A DNA stretch of 64,000 nucleotides from Granulosicoccaceae sp. 1_MG-2023. GTDB taxonomy: Bacteria; Pseudomonadota; Gammaproteobacteria; Granulosicoccales; Granulosicoccaceae. The translations under genes and the position numbers were made by a program. The stretch is from contig JAUOPI010000001.1 of NCBI GenBank assembly GCA_030546905.1, positions 1-64,000 on the forward strand, written 5' to 3'. A model generated the notes under the pieces. The model saw only the letters and a program-made list of their open reading frames with translations. It was not told where the DNA came from and did not search any database. Below, in pieces: positions 40,401 to 49,655 of this stretch. Within the stretch, counting starts at the first letter, position 1. Each line of letters opens with the position of its first letter.

Positions 40401-41316
40401 GGGCGGCGCCGACGGCAGCCTCGATATCGACGGTGAATCACTATCCGGCGATGGCAAACTGCAACTCGACGGCGCGTTCAATCCGCAAACACGGGTGCTG
40501 GATCTGAACATCAACGGCGAGAAATACCAGGTCGCCAACAGTTCGGTGATGAAAGCGGAAATCAGCCCGGCCCTGAATGTCGCCATGAACAACGAAGGCA
40601 TGTACGTCAAAGGCGAGGTTACGATTCCCAGCGCTTATATCAATGCCAACGGCGGTAATGCGGGGATTTCCACCGTCAGCCCCTCCTCCGACGTGATCTA
40701 TGTGAGTGACGACGAAGAGGTCGAAGAGAAACCGTCCAGCCCGCTGAATCTGGATGTGAAGGTAATTCTCGGTGACAGCGTCGAGGTCGAAGCCGGCGAT
40801 TTCCGCGGCCGCCTGACCGGTGATCTGCGCGTCGAACAAACGCCCGAACTGGCGCCCCGCGGCACCGGTACAATCGAGGTGGTCAACGGCGATTACGTGA
40901 TTTACGGCCAACAGCTGGAAATGGAACGCGGACGCGTGCTGTTCAGCGGCGGCCCGGTCGATAACCCAAGCCTGGATATGGATGTGGCGCGCACGGTCGA
41001 AGCCTATGACGTGGTTGCCGGTGCGAAAATCACCGGTACGGCACAGAGCCCGCAGCTGGAGCTGTATTCCGAACCGTCCATGCCGGATGCGAGCATTCTG
41101 TCCTATATCCTGCTCGGTCAACCGCCCGGCACCAAAGGCGGCAGCTACACGCTCGGCAAATACCTGACGCCGGACCTGTATGTCAGCTACGGCATCGGCC
41201 TGTTTGATGCGATCAACACCTTTAATATGCGCTACAGCCTGACCGAGAAACTCGCGGTGGAGGCTAAGAGCGGCAACGCCAGCAGCGCCGATCTCATCTA
41301 CACGATAGAGAAGTAA
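37417..41316 (+). CDS. tamB: Translocation and assembly module protein TamB
   Basis: A 1299-residue AsmA/TamB-like protein. It has an N-terminal membrane anchor (about 6-28), a very long beta-rich periplasmic taco-like region with many repeating short strands, and the C-terminal DUF490 domain. That domain includes LDLNINGEKYQVAN, the VNGDYVIYGQQLEMERGRVLFSGGP signature and ...ILSYILLGQPPG. It forms a bridge that carries phospholipids from inner to outer membrane, with TamA as partner. The GTG start overlaps the tamA stop by 4 nt. Length is normal for the family. A strong terminator follows. Confidence 0.92.
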   Translation: MIKRLLKITGIVVLLLLVLVVGAVGWIAGTENGLQQTLALAQRFAPGSLSYSEVSGKLFGPLHIRDLQYEQEGGVKADIGSVDFDWRPSALLGLDVAIEQLHVNDISVWLAEAAEKEEEPPQSEGLTDISLPVSIRLKDIAVNNVAIYPAGQAEPIEIRSLALAGSAEASDVQLADLEVVAPQGEVRLNGEVATRDAYPMDLTLSWKTDIAAPGPLQGEGTLSGDLSALKIQHRISGFAEANIQALLSDVTDELNWDATITASVPEPQAVSPLLTDVPTVSLVSQGGLDDFRANAIVTADTTQSGPVRLNADLQGSTQALTINTVTATLPDVDGELSLQGDVDLTSLESDIRGQWQNLRWPLTTEPAIASAPQGDFSFSGTPEEFTAALNGLLDSTDYGSVNLALKSHADGDRLNLDSLTANATDGPLSLDLSGWFDTKEQTFNADGQWQSLSWPLQGQAQFTSDTGTLNASGSLEKFTASLSTNVDGEAIPAGSWQLALDGTQTALDNFTLRGDTLDGVISAQGSAGWSDDPTWDVALETAGINPGVQWSDFPGRVNLQASSQGRIVDGEAQLRAVIDGLSGSLRDQPLDGSGTIDVQGQKVTINNLILRHGATVVDASGELAEQLALQFGLESPDLSTLLPELAGAIDISGDLSGSKDSPHIKASGKAADIRYADNAVDNLDFAIEGGLALQDKLAVRLNSDKINAAGQQIRDLALVVDGSQAQHVLTLSADTNQAKLDTRLSGGYDGQRWLGSLAALSLQETPVGDWALRAPAKINASAEQAGITAACLDNAADQGSLCIEGDWLAGGNAGGQLLISGLSPALAEAFLPPGMQIGTELNGSADATLNANGELSADAKVVLDKGKIVFNADSDPIEVGLAESHINARWAGNAGTVDVDSAFDEIGELSLQAQISDPAGQGTLGGRVLTDFTDLSIISALAPQLQEVAGTLNSDLTLGGTLSAPRIEGELALRDFSAEIPETAMLIEQTNLVVRGGADGSLDIDGESLSGDGKLQLDGAFNPQTRVLDLNINGEKYQVANSSVMKAEISPALNVAMNNEGMYVKGEVTIPSAYINANGGNAGISTVSPSSDVIYVSDDEEVEEKPSSPLNLDVKVILGDSVEVEAGDFRGRLTGDLRVEQTPELAPRGTGTIEVVNGDYVIYGQQLEMERGRVLFSGGPVDNPSLDMDVARTVEAYDVVAGAKITGTAQSPQLELYSEPSMPDASILSYILLGQPPGTKGGSYTLGKYLTPDLYVSYGIGLFDAINTFNMRYSLTEKLAVEAKSGNASSADLIYTIEK

Positions 41317-41327
41317 AAGCCGCAAAC

Positions 41328-41362
41328 AAAAAAAGCGCGATCAAGCGATCGCGCTTTTTTTT
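41328..41362. terminator. Bidirectional terminator between tamB and the glycosidase-like gene
   Basis: AAAGCGCGATC / GATCGCGCTTT with an A-run before and a T-run of eight after; serves both converging genes. Confidence 0.9.
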
Positions 41363-41378
41363 GCCTTCGTCCCCGGTA

Positions 41379-43052
41379 TCAGGGCTTAACAGCGTAACCG
41401 AGGAACTGGCGGGTGATGTTATTACCACAACCCTGAGCACCCGAGGCACTGTAGACGGAATTATCTGCGATACACGAGTACAGCGGTGTGGTGTTATCGA
41501 CCTGCTCGGTAAAGATATAACCGACCGGCCCGTAGTTCTGCTCTCCGCCACACTCGATGTCCGAGGACAGGTAGGTGCCGTCCAGGAAACCGCACTCGTA
41601 GATCATATAAGTGCCTTCCTCGTAGTCCCGCATCATGCGCCAGCTTTGCTGCGCCGTATAACCTTCCGGCGGACGGCGGCTGGAAACCCAATTCTCACGC
41701 TCATCATGGGTGTACTGTGTGACGCGGGTGTAGGGTACGTCTTCGAAACCGCAATCCAGGTTCGTACGCTCACCATTACGACCGGACATGGTTGACCACA
41801 CATCCCAGGCTTGTTTGAGTTCGCCGTCTTCGGTAGCCAGGCCGAACGCCGTGTTCACGGCCACTTCCGCGGTATGATCGACCATGCGGTGGTAAACATA
41901 GTTCTCAATGCCCGGGGTACCCAGAACATTCCGGTAAGAGTCACACAGCGCCTCGGCCTGCTCTTCTTCGGACGAGTGCGTCCAGAGTGAGTTGATGCCG
42001 CTTTCGGTCAGGTGCAGTTCCCAGGCTTCCGGGTTCAGCGGAAATTCGCTGCGCAACCAGGCCGCCAGGATACCGATGTTGCCGTAAGTGATGCGCGGCA
42101 GATCATCCGGGCTGAAAAAAGACTCTTTCAGATTGGGCGGATAGGGGTGAAACGCCACCCGCCATTTACGGTCACCGGTCAGCTCGGCAAAACGCTTCAG
42201 GAAGGGTTTCACCGCAACAATCGGCCACGTACGCTCAAGGTCGGCATATTCAAAATAATGCGCGAAGGAGATAAACACTTTCGCCGCCGGCTGATGGGCG
42301 ATGATCTCGTCATAGGCCGCGTTGTAGTCCGACGCATAGCGTTGTACCCAGGCATCAACATCACAGGCCACGCCATAGCCACAGCCGATGTTGTACCAGC
42401 TGTTCATGTTCACTTCGTTGTTGATGACAAAATCCGCCACACGGCCGTTGCCGTTCAGACCGTTGTAACGCTCGGCCAGCATGCCTGCGAAACGGGCAAA
42501 GTCCGCTGAATCGGCCGGCGCACAGAGGTTTTTACGTTGCGTGCAGGTCTCCGGGTCGGTCGCCCATTCCGGCACATTCACCACAATACCGGTGACCAGC
42601 ACATCATTTTCTGTCCAGAAGCGGATTTCTTCATCGACCGACGGCGCCATGCGGAAGCAATAGCCGTCGTAAGAGAATTCATTAGCGGTATTACAGGTTC
42701 CGGTTTTCTCGCTCGGCTGCCAGTGCAGCCAGCTGAAGTTCACCGCCACGCCACCGACATTAGCGTCGACAAAATCCTGTTTTTCCCAGCCATCGGTCTG
42801 GATGGCTTTGATGCTGAAAGCGTCACGCTCAGGATACGGCAGAGAGCCGTTGAGCACTTCAACTTCCTCGGCGACGACCATATCGCCGGTCTCGATCGTG
42901 CCGGTATCACCTTCGATCAGGACATTGGCGTCGGTAATCACAGTGCCGGCAGCGCCACTGTCTTGCGTCGATTGGGACTCGGTGCCGCAGGCGCTCAACA
43001 GCAGGGCTGAGGCGATGACGCACAGGGCAAAGGGGTTTTGGTGTCGAAGCAT
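41379..43052 (-). CDS. DUF5722-like glycosidase-fold lipoprotein
   Basis: A 557-residue lipoprotein: signal peptide and lipobox LSAC (Cys at about 22), then a short Asp/Thr-rich linker and a TIM-barrel-like domain. It resembles DUF5722, a family similar to glycoside hydrolases. FVINNEVNMNSW has the NE acid/base position at the end of a strand. HLTESGINS near 350 has a Glu where a retaining hydrolase's nucleophile would lie. WHYFEYADLERTW-like aromatic stretches would line a sugar cleft. Many Cys in pairs suggest disulfides (C..C in the C-terminal 150 residues). I chose the ATG at 43052, which has GGAAA upstream. Activity is unproven. Confidence 0.65.
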   Translation of the reverse strand: MLRHQNPFALCVIASALLLSACGTESQSTQDSGAAGTVITDANVLIEGDTGTIETGDMVVAEEVEVLNGSLPYPERDAFSIKAIQTDGWEKQDFVDANVGGVAVNFSWLHWQPSEKTGTCNTANEFSYDGYCFRMAPSVDEEIRFWTENDVLVTGIVVNVPEWATDPETCTQRKNLCAPADSADFARFAGMLAERYNGLNGNGRVADFVINNEVNMNSWYNIGCGYGVACDVDAWVQRYASDYNAAYDEIIAHQPAAKVFISFAHYFEYADLERTWPIVAVKPFLKRFAELTGDRKWRVAFHPYPPNLKESFFSPDDLPRITYGNIGILAAWLRSEFPLNPEAWELHLTESGINSLWTHSSEEEQAEALCDSYRNVLGTPGIENYVYHRMVDHTAEVAVNTAFGLATEDGELKQAWDVWSTMSGRNGERTNLDCGFEDVPYTRVTQYTHDERENWVSSRRPPEGYTAQQSWRMMRDYEEGTYMIYECGFLDGTYLSSDIECGGEQNYGPVGYIFTEQVDNTTPLYSCIADNSVYSASGAQGCGNNITRQFLGYAVKP

Positions 43053-43460
43053 TGGCGTTTCCATGTCATTTATTATTTTTATTGGTGAACACGGAGCCGA
43101 TTCTGTCAAAACGCTGTCGGTTACGCTGCGACGCAGGCCAGCTTTTCGGTTTCTTCGCCTGAAAACCGACGCTGCCGGGCGTGCAAAGCGGCACCGGACT
43201 GCGGAATTTGCTACTTACGTCACTTTTCCGGCGCAGCCTTGAGCCGGCCGCTTGCGAAATATCATCGCCCGACCCCATCGCCTCCCTCAGGCTATGCGTG
43301 GCCGGGATTTAACAGTCATAACGTATGTTTAAGTTTTCCACGCAAACGTCGACAAAAACATACAATACGGCGGTATCCGTTACAGACATAGGCAAGGCCT
43401 ATAGCGGACAAAAGGCGGAGTTCGCCCGGATCAGGGAAGTCAGCGCTAAAGGATGGTGCC
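43053..43460. other. 408-bp divergent intergenic region
   Basis: Between the glycosidase-like lipoprotein (minus) and the M48-like gene (plus). I see a 6-bp hairpin ATAGGC-AAG-GCCTAT at 43388-43402 and a -10-like TACAAT at 43361 without a convincing -35 partner. No open frame with a good ribosome site, no riboswitch I recognise. Confidence 0.5.
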
Positions 43461-45548
43461 GTGAAAAGCCACGTTGCTTTACAGCAGCCACGTCGCAGGG
43501 CAAGCGACAACACAAGTAAAACCGATACCGAACTCAACAAGCTGTTCTGCGGAACGCTGCCGCAAACGCTGCGCAGCCGCGCATTCCGCACCCGCCTGAC
43601 GCTGCTAACCCTGCTCGCGCTGATCGGCCCGGCGCTCTATCTGTTCTGCCTGATGGCGCTGATCCTCGCCGGCATTGACTACGCGCTGAACTCAGCGCAC
43701 TACGCGCCGCAACTGCCGTGGGCAGCCAATGTGCTCCGGTACGCGCTGCCGCTGATCTCTCTGTCGGCTCTGGTCGCGGTTCTGCTGCGTCCGCTGCGGC
43801 CTCTGACCGCGCTGCCGCAACAGACCACACGCATCACACTGGACAAGGAAAAACCGGTTCGCCTGGCAGCCCAAACCGCACGCCTGCTCGGTCTGCGTCA
43901 GCCCGTCACGGTATGTGTCACGCTGGAACCGACACTCAGCACCACGCGCGACGGCCGCAGTAAACAAGGTGGCCTGACCCTGACGCTCGGCTTGCCTTTG
44001 CTGACCTATTGCGGTCCGAAGCAAATCACTACCTTAATCGCCTCGGCACTGGCCCCCTGGTCCTACCGCAGCGGTCGTCTGGCACAGCGCTGGGTACTGG
44101 ACGCGCACGCACGTCTCGGCGAGAAACTCGACGGCGGGGACGGTTGGCAGGATTACACGGACGAGCTGATCTACGAGGGGAAACACAGCCCCGCGCGGGT
44201 GGCAGGGCTGGTCTTATACGGTGGCCTGTGGCTGAGCGATACGCTGCTATGGCTAGTCTGGAAGTGGTTGTCGCTGTTCACCGGCGCGATCGCTGAGGCA
44301 CTAAATGAGGACGCAAAAGCACTGGCGCTGGCCGTGGGCGGCAATGAAAGCGCCGCTCGGGCGCTGGAAAATCACGCCAAACTCAAGCTCGCCTGGCAGC
44401 TCGCCGTCAGCGAGATCAAACGCGGGCCGGAGCACGGCTATCCGGATAATCTGGCGGTGCTGACCTGCCGGCTGGTGCGTCGCGTGGCCGCCGGCGCAAG
44501 CCCGGCAAACGCGTCTCTGGCGGGTACACAGCCCGGCCTGATCCATCCGCACGTGGGCGGACCGGTGCTCAGCAATGACACCGTTAACTACCTCGGCAAA
44601 GAGCTCAGCCTCGCCTACTACCACGCATCGGGCATTTCCGTCAGCGCCGACTCCCTGCGGATGATTTCGCGGCGCGACACCCTGACCGAAACCCGCGACA
44701 ACAGTCTGGCCCTGCTGAACGACTTCAGCTACGGCGCCTTTAATGCCGCCTTTGTCTGGGACACCCGGGCCTCGGTCCGCATCGCCCCCCTCAGCCGCGA
44801 GCAAAAGATCCGCCTGACCGCCGACAGTGTGCGCCGTTGCCGCATCAACCTGCCCGCCTTTCAGGAGGCACTCAGCCACTATCATGAGTGTGAATCCCGG
44901 CAAGCCGGGTCTATCGTCTTACAACTGCGGCACAAGGCCGGTTATGTGGACGATGAAACGCTTGAGCGCCGCAGCCGCCAATCGCGGAAAATCAGCCACC
45001 AGCTGTCGCACTTTCGCGAGGTGATCACCCGCCAACAAAGCTGCACCGGCACCCGTGTCGCCGCCTGCGCGCTGCTCTGTGAGGATCAGAAACAGCTCGG
45101 CCGGGTGCTGCAACTGTTCGCCTTGCTGCAGTCATTACACCAGACAGAACAGGTCGTGTCCGTCGTACGCCTGAATCTGCGCGTACTCGAAACCCTGCAG
45201 AGCCGTGCCGTGCAGCACAACGAAGCGCATCTCAACAACGCGATCGAACAGCTGTCGGGCAAACAACTCGATGCCAACCGGCGTCTGAAAAACGCCCTGA
45301 GTGCCCTGCCCTGCGCCCTGACCGCCGTGCCGGACTGTGCAAAACTGGTGGCGCAAAGAACCGGCAGCTCCGGCACGATGCAGGGCACGCGGCTGCAACG
45401 CACCATCGCCGAGAGCACGGCCCTGACCGGCCTGTTTGAGCTGTTCAACCTGCTCGCCTCAGCCGAGCTGATCGGCTTTATTCAAAAGCAGGGGTTGCAG
45501 GGTGCTGCCGGGGTGCCAGCCGCGCCGCACAGATCAGAGACCGGCTGA
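43461..45548 (+). CDS. M48-peptidase-like membrane protein without the zinc motif
   Basis: A 695-residue protein with hydrophobic helices at about 50-75 and 85-110 and again at about 250-275. The layout resembles large M48 metallopeptidases (LTLGLPLLT..., then the position of the HExxH helix). But here the helix reads IASALAPW (about 193-200), with no His or Glu, and the downstream xFDAD site reads NEDAKAL (about 281). So it is likely catalytically inactive. The last 350 residues are helical and unknown. The start is GTG 43461 with AAAGGATGG. It may act as a scaffold or regulator of another protease. The assignment rests on layout, so it is moderate. Confidence 0.5.
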   Translation: MKSHVALQQPRRRASDNTSKTDTELNKLFCGTLPQTLRSRAFRTRLTLLTLLALIGPALYLFCLMALILAGIDYALNSAHYAPQLPWAANVLRYALPLISLSALVAVLLRPLRPLTALPQQTTRITLDKEKPVRLAAQTARLLGLRQPVTVCVTLEPTLSTTRDGRSKQGGLTLTLGLPLLTYCGPKQITTLIASALAPWSYRSGRLAQRWVLDAHARLGEKLDGGDGWQDYTDELIYEGKHSPARVAGLVLYGGLWLSDTLLWLVWKWLSLFTGAIAEALNEDAKALALAVGGNESAARALENHAKLKLAWQLAVSEIKRGPEHGYPDNLAVLTCRLVRRVAAGASPANASLAGTQPGLIHPHVGGPVLSNDTVNYLGKELSLAYYHASGISVSADSLRMISRRDTLTETRDNSLALLNDFSYGAFNAAFVWDTRASVRIAPLSREQKIRLTADSVRRCRINLPAFQEALSHYHECESRQAGSIVLQLRHKAGYVDDETLERRSRQSRKISHQLSHFREVITRQQSCTGTRVAACALLCEDQKQLGRVLQLFALLQSLHQTEQVVSVVRLNLRVLETLQSRAVQHNEAHLNNAIEQLSGKQLDANRRLKNALSALPCALTAVPDCAKLVAQRTGSSGTMQGTRLQRTIAESTALTGLFELFNLLASAELIGFIQKQGLQGAAGVPAAPHRSETG

Positions 45549-45616
45549 GCCCGGCCACGCGCAAGCGCAGCTGCCCTGTGCGATACTGCCACTCCTGACC
45601 CCACAGGAGATCCCGC

Positions 45617-46525
45617 ATGCCCGTCAGGCAGACCGACGCGCCGAGCATTTCACTGATTGGTGCCGGCAAACTGGGTAAAACGCTTGCCCGCCTGTTTTAC
45701 ACACAGGCCGGCTGCCGCATCGCCGGCGTCACCACCCGCAGCAGGCAAAGCGCACAACAAGCCGTGGACTTTATCGGCGCAGGGACGGTTGCCGACCAGG
45801 CCGACAGCGCCGCCGGCATTATCCTGCTTGCCGTACCCGACGACGCGATTGCCGCCAGCTGCCGGCAACTGCTCCGCAGCGCGCCCGACCTTAGTAACAA
45901 GCTTGTATTTCATTGCAGCGGTTCGCTCAGTAGCGACATCCTCGCCCCGGCGGCAGACGCCGGTGCGCTAACGGCCAGTGTGCATCCGGTTTTCAGTTTT
46001 GCCGATCCGGCCAGCGCCGTGAGCACCTTCGCCGGCACACCCTGCGGCGTGGAAGGCAACGGGCGCGCACTGGCGGTACTGGAGAAGCTGTTTAATGCCA
46101 TAGGTGGTCGCTGCAGCCGGATTGATCCGGCGCGCAAATCGCTTTATCACTGCGCGGCGGTCATGGCCAATAATTACACGGTTGCACTGCAATACCTGGC
46201 CACGCAGCTGTACCGCGCCAGCGGTATGAAAGAGGACGAAATAGCCGGTTTTATCCTGCCTATTCTGCAGGGAACCGTGGACAATATCCGCGAACGCGGG
46301 GTGGAAGAGTCTTTGACCGGACCTATTGCCAGAGGCGATACCGGCACTATCGGGCATCATTTGCAGGCTCTGCAGTCCCTGCCCGCCGAGATCAGCCATG
46401 CTTACCGGGCTCTCGGCCTGGCCAGTTGTGCCTTGCTTGAATCGCGCAATCCGCAGGAAGCGGCCAAGACCACCCCTGCAATACGGGCTTTGCTCGCGTC
46501 AGTGCCTGACAGGGATGAAGCCTGA
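45617..46525 (+). CDS. Rossmann-like / DUF2520 protein
   Basis: A 302-residue protein with an NAD(P)-type Rossmann fold at the N-terminus (ISLIGAGKLGKTLARL, GxGxxG), VPDDAI and HCSGSLSSDIL. A DUF2520 helical C-terminal half follows (HPVFSFADP, then YHCAAVMANNYTVAL). This is like a 3-hydroxyisobutyrate/pyrroline-carboxylate reductase relative of unknown substrate. It is a stand-alone plus-strand gene; its stop is 8 nt from the stop of the convergent GGDEF/EAL gene. Confidence 0.85.
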   Translation: MPVRQTDAPSISLIGAGKLGKTLARLFYTQAGCRIAGVTTRSRQSAQQAVDFIGAGTVADQADSAAGIILLAVPDDAIAASCRQLLRSAPDLSNKLVFHCSGSLSSDILAPAADAGALTASVHPVFSFADPASAVSTFAGTPCGVEGNGRALAVLEKLFNAIGGRCSRIDPARKSLYHCAAVMANNYTVALQYLATQLYRASGMKEDEIAGFILPILQGTVDNIRERGVEESLTGPIARGDTGTIGHHLQALQSLPAEISHAYRALGLASCALLESRNPQEAAKTTPAIRALLASVPDRDEA

Positions 46526-46532
46526 CGCGGGC

Positions 46533-48863
46533 TCAGGAGACGTTGCGCAGATCCGGCTCCGGCTCGCCGAAGCCATGCTCATCGAGCAAGGCCGTCATCG
46601 CTTTGCCGTTGACGGGCTTGGCATAATACCAACCCTGCGCCACCTTGCAGCCGAGTTCGCGCAGGATGGCAATATGTTCTTCGCTTTCCACGCCTTCGGC
46701 GACGGTTTCGATGCCCAGCGAATCGGCCAGCGATAACAATGAACGCACAACTTCGCGGGAGCGGGCATCGTCGACCAGCGTATTGACCAGATCCCGGTCC
46801 AGCTTCAGCGCATCGATACGACGGCTGATCAGCAACCGCATGGAAGACTGGCCGACACCGAAATCATCCAGCGCAATGCGTACACCACGCTCACGCAGAC
46901 GCGACAGATTGTTGCTGATCTCTTCGATATGTTCGCCGGTGGTGGCCGACTCGGCCAGCTCCAGCTCGATCCGTTCGGCCGGCACACCGTAACGACGCAG
47001 GGCCGCTTCAACCACCGGCAGACATTGCACACTGCGCAACAGATTGGCTGAGACATTCACCGCCAGACGTTCGAAGCTGACATGATCCTGGATCCAGAGT
47101 TGCGCTTGACGGCAGGCCTCGTTGAGCACCCATTCGTCGAGTTTCAGCACATAGCCGCTTTTTTCGGCAAGGTGAATAAAGCGCCCCGGTGACAGATCAC
47201 CGAACTCCTTACTCTGCCAACGCAACAGAGCTTCGGCGCCCAGATATTCACCGGTTTCGATAATCACTTTCGGCTGATACAGCAGCTTCAGCTCATCGCG
47301 GGAGACACTCTGGCGCAGGGCATTTTCCAACCGCGCTTTGCGTTTGGCACTGTCGGTGATTTCCTGCGAGAAAAAGCGGTAGGTATTTTTGCCCGAGTTT
47401 TTCGCCTCGTACATGGCCATATCCGCCATATCCATAATCGACATACCGCAGGCCTTGTCCCTTGGCAGCAGGCTGATGCCGATACTAACGCCGATATGGC
47501 AAAACTCGTTCATGATCTCGTAGGGACGCAGAATGGTTTTCAGCACCGACTCAGCCAACAGCTGCGCTTCCTCGACCGTGCGCATACCCGGCAGTAACAG
47601 GAAAAACTCGTCGCCGCCGATACGCGCCACGATCGGTGACTGCCCGGCCAGCAGGGCTTCGATTTCCATCGCACTGTCGACGCTTTCACCGCAGACCAGC
47701 TCGGTCAGGCGCACAGCCACCTGGCGGATCAGTTCATCACCGGCATCGTGGCCCAGCTGGTCATTGATCGGTTTGAAATTATCCAGATCGAGAAACATGC
47801 CGACCAGCGCGCGCTCGGGCTCAAGCGCGGTGCGCTCCTGCTCAGCCTCGATACACTCCATCAGCAAACGCCGGTTGGGCAGCCCGGAGAGGTTGTCGGT
47901 ATAGGCAATTTTGCGGATTTCCAGATTGGACTGCTCGGTGACCAGCTCCAGACGCCCTATAAAGGTGTTAAACCAATGCGCCAGCGCACTCATTTCGTCA
48001 TTGCCGCTGATATCGATACGCACACTCATATCGTTATCACCGCGGGCGATATTGCGCAGCGCCACAACCATCTCGTTGATCCGCCCGACAATTCTGTTGG
48101 CGGTATACCAGGTCAGGAATATAAAGAGTACGGCTCCGGTCAGGCCGCCGGCGTAAGCCAGCCATACGGAGTAAAGATAGTACTGTTCGGCGTCGCCGAT
48201 ACTGTCGGCCAGGCCACCGGTCTGCTGGTCGAGCAGCACCTGCAGTGCATCGGCGACCTCGCTGTAGTTTTGCGAGGACTGCAGGGCAATAAACTCCACA
48301 TCCAGATGATTGGCACCGTCGCGGCGCAGCTGCCGCGCTGTTGCTGAGGATTCTTCGTAGAAGGCGTTGAATTTCTCCAGAATGGCCTCGATCGCCGGGG
48401 CAATAGCCGGATCAAGCCGCTGAATTTCAAACAGCGACTGACGGAAATCCTCCGAGCGCATGGCCGACAGCACATAGGCATTCTCGTCCACGGAAAAGAC
48501 GCTCGACTCCAGCTCCAGCTGAATCACATCCAACTGGTGCTTGGCTTCCAGCAACTGCGCCTGCACCGGATAGCGGATGTCACGGATTTCATTAAGGGTT
48601 TCCGCATTATGCGAAGACTGGCTGACCACAAGAACCAGATACAACAGGAATACCGTCACCCCGGCCAGGGCCAGCGCCATAATACGGCGGCGCAAGGACA
48701 CCGGCGCACGAAAGCCCAGACCTGCAGCACCCGGCAAGCTCATGCTGCCAAGGCCACGCACGTCCGGGACGTACCCTTTATCTGTGTATCCGCGTTTACG
48801 CATTCTGTTTGTTTGATCCTGAGTCACACTGACCGGTCGGGGTGGGGTCGTCGCTTCTGTCAC
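46533..48863 (-). CDS. GGDEF/EAL cyclic-di-GMP protein with sensor region
   Basis: A 776-residue membrane protein. There is a helix near residues 60-85, a periplasmic segment of about 150 residues, a second helix near 235-258, and a HAMP-like linker. Then comes GGDEF (intact motif GGDEF near 415, in IGGDEFFLLLPG) and EAL (EALLRW near 545, with the ENE/DDFG elements LALDDFGVG-like). Both domains keep their signature motifs, so it could make or degrade c-di-GMP. The start is uncertain: GTG at 48863 or ATG at 48803. No neighbouring gene points to its signal. Confidence 0.85.
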   Translation of the reverse strand: MTEATTPPRPVSVTQDQTNRMRKRGYTDKGYVPDVRGLGSMSLPGAAGLGFRAPVSLRRRIMALALAGVTVFLLYLVLVVSQSSHNAETLNEIRDIRYPVQAQLLEAKHQLDVIQLELESSVFSVDENAYVLSAMRSEDFRQSLFEIQRLDPAIAPAIEAILEKFNAFYEESSATARQLRRDGANHLDVEFIALQSSQNYSEVADALQVLLDQQTGGLADSIGDAEQYYLYSVWLAYAGGLTGAVLFIFLTWYTANRIVGRINEMVVALRNIARGDNDMSVRIDISGNDEMSALAHWFNTFIGRLELVTEQSNLEIRKIAYTDNLSGLPNRRLLMECIEAEQERTALEPERALVGMFLDLDNFKPINDQLGHDAGDELIRQVAVRLTELVCGESVDSAMEIEALLAGQSPIVARIGGDEFFLLLPGMRTVEEAQLLAESVLKTILRPYEIMNEFCHIGVSIGISLLPRDKACGMSIMDMADMAMYEAKNSGKNTYRFFSQEITDSAKRKARLENALRQSVSRDELKLLYQPKVIIETGEYLGAEALLRWQSKEFGDLSPGRFIHLAEKSGYVLKLDEWVLNEACRQAQLWIQDHVSFERLAVNVSANLLRSVQCLPVVEAALRRYGVPAERIELELAESATTGEHIEEISNNLSRLRERGVRIALDDFGVGQSSMRLLISRRIDALKLDRDLVNTLVDDARSREVVRSLLSLADSLGIETVAEGVESEEHIAILRELGCKVAQGWYYAKPVNGKAMTALLDEHGFGEPEPDLRNVS

Positions 48864-49020
48864 CGGTCGAAGAATTTAACGGCGTGTTTGTCAGGGGCTT
48901 AATACGCGATTACGCAAGAGACGGGATGAAGCCCGAGTTCCTCTCAGGAGTGTGATTCACCCCGCATGACGAGAGATTCATAAAGACAGCGCGGGGCTGA
49001 CTGTGCATGTGACACAGCAC

Positions 49021-49047
49021 AAAAAAAACCGGCCTGAAAGCCGGTTT
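49021..49047 (-). terminator. Terminator of the bio operon
   Basis: AAAACCGGC / GCCGGTTTT around CTGAAA; on the minus strand it is followed by a run of eight T, 27 nt beyond the bioY stop. Confidence 0.85.
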
Positions 49048-49073
49048 TCGGGATACGGCAGCCGGCTCAGCGC

Positions 49074-49655
49074 TCAACTGCGTGACAGGATGGCCGATGG
49101 CATACCGCGTTGCACGGTCCGGGCAATCAGTGCAGCTACCGCAACCTTGATCAGATCGCCCGGCACAAATGCCATGCTGCCTTTAAAAGCGGTGGCGAAA
49201 TCCAGGTCCGTCATCATCACAATGCCCGGAACCCCGATCGCATAAAGCACCAGGATACAGCCGGTAAAAGCCGCGATCGTCGCCGAAATCAACACATCCA
49301 GACGCCGCAGGCTTTTCATCAGCAAACCGGTCACAAACGCCGCAACCGGCCAACCGAGCAAAAACCCGACGCTGGGCCCGGCAAATACGCCCAGACCACC
49401 GCGACCGCCGGCCAGCAGCGGCGCACCCAGCGCGGTCACAAACAACAGCAGCAACACCGCCAGAGCCCCGCGCAGCGGGCCGAGCATAATGCCCGCCAGC
49501 ATGACGCCGAGGGTTTGCGCCGTAATCGGCACACCGCCGGTCAACGGCAGGCTGAACGGCGGCACCAGCCCCAAAGCGGCAATCACGGCGGCATAAAGTG
49601 CGATCTGCACCAGATTCTTATCCTGACTTTGCAAAACCCGGACTCCTGTCGTCAT
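49074..49655 (-). CDS. bioY: Biotin transporter S-component BioY
   Basis: A 193-residue integral membrane protein of the BioY family, the substrate-binding component of an ECF biotin importer. It has about six helices, with the family segments GGVPITAQTLGVMLAG and GGRGGLGVFAGPSVGF/LLGWP typical of the biotin pocket region. The ATG at 49655 overlaps the end of bioN by 38 nt. Last gene of bioM-bioN-bioY. The presence of BioM/N indicates a complete ECF transporter rather than a solitary BioY. Confidence 0.9.
   Translation of the reverse strand: MTTGVRVLQSQDKNLVQIALYAAVIAALGLVPPFSLPLTGGVPITAQTLGVMLAGIMLGPLRGALAVLLLLFVTALGAPLLAGGRGGLGVFAGPSVGFLLGWPVAAFVTGLLMKSLRRLDVLISATIAAFTGCILVLYAIGVPGIVMMTDLDFATAFKGSMAFVPGDLIKVAVAALIARTVQRGMPSAILSRS

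Noticed and set aside
43053-43460. A cyclic-di-GMP (GEMM) riboswitch upstream of the M48-like gene
   Set aside because: The required conserved loops are not present; only a small unrelated hairpin was found.
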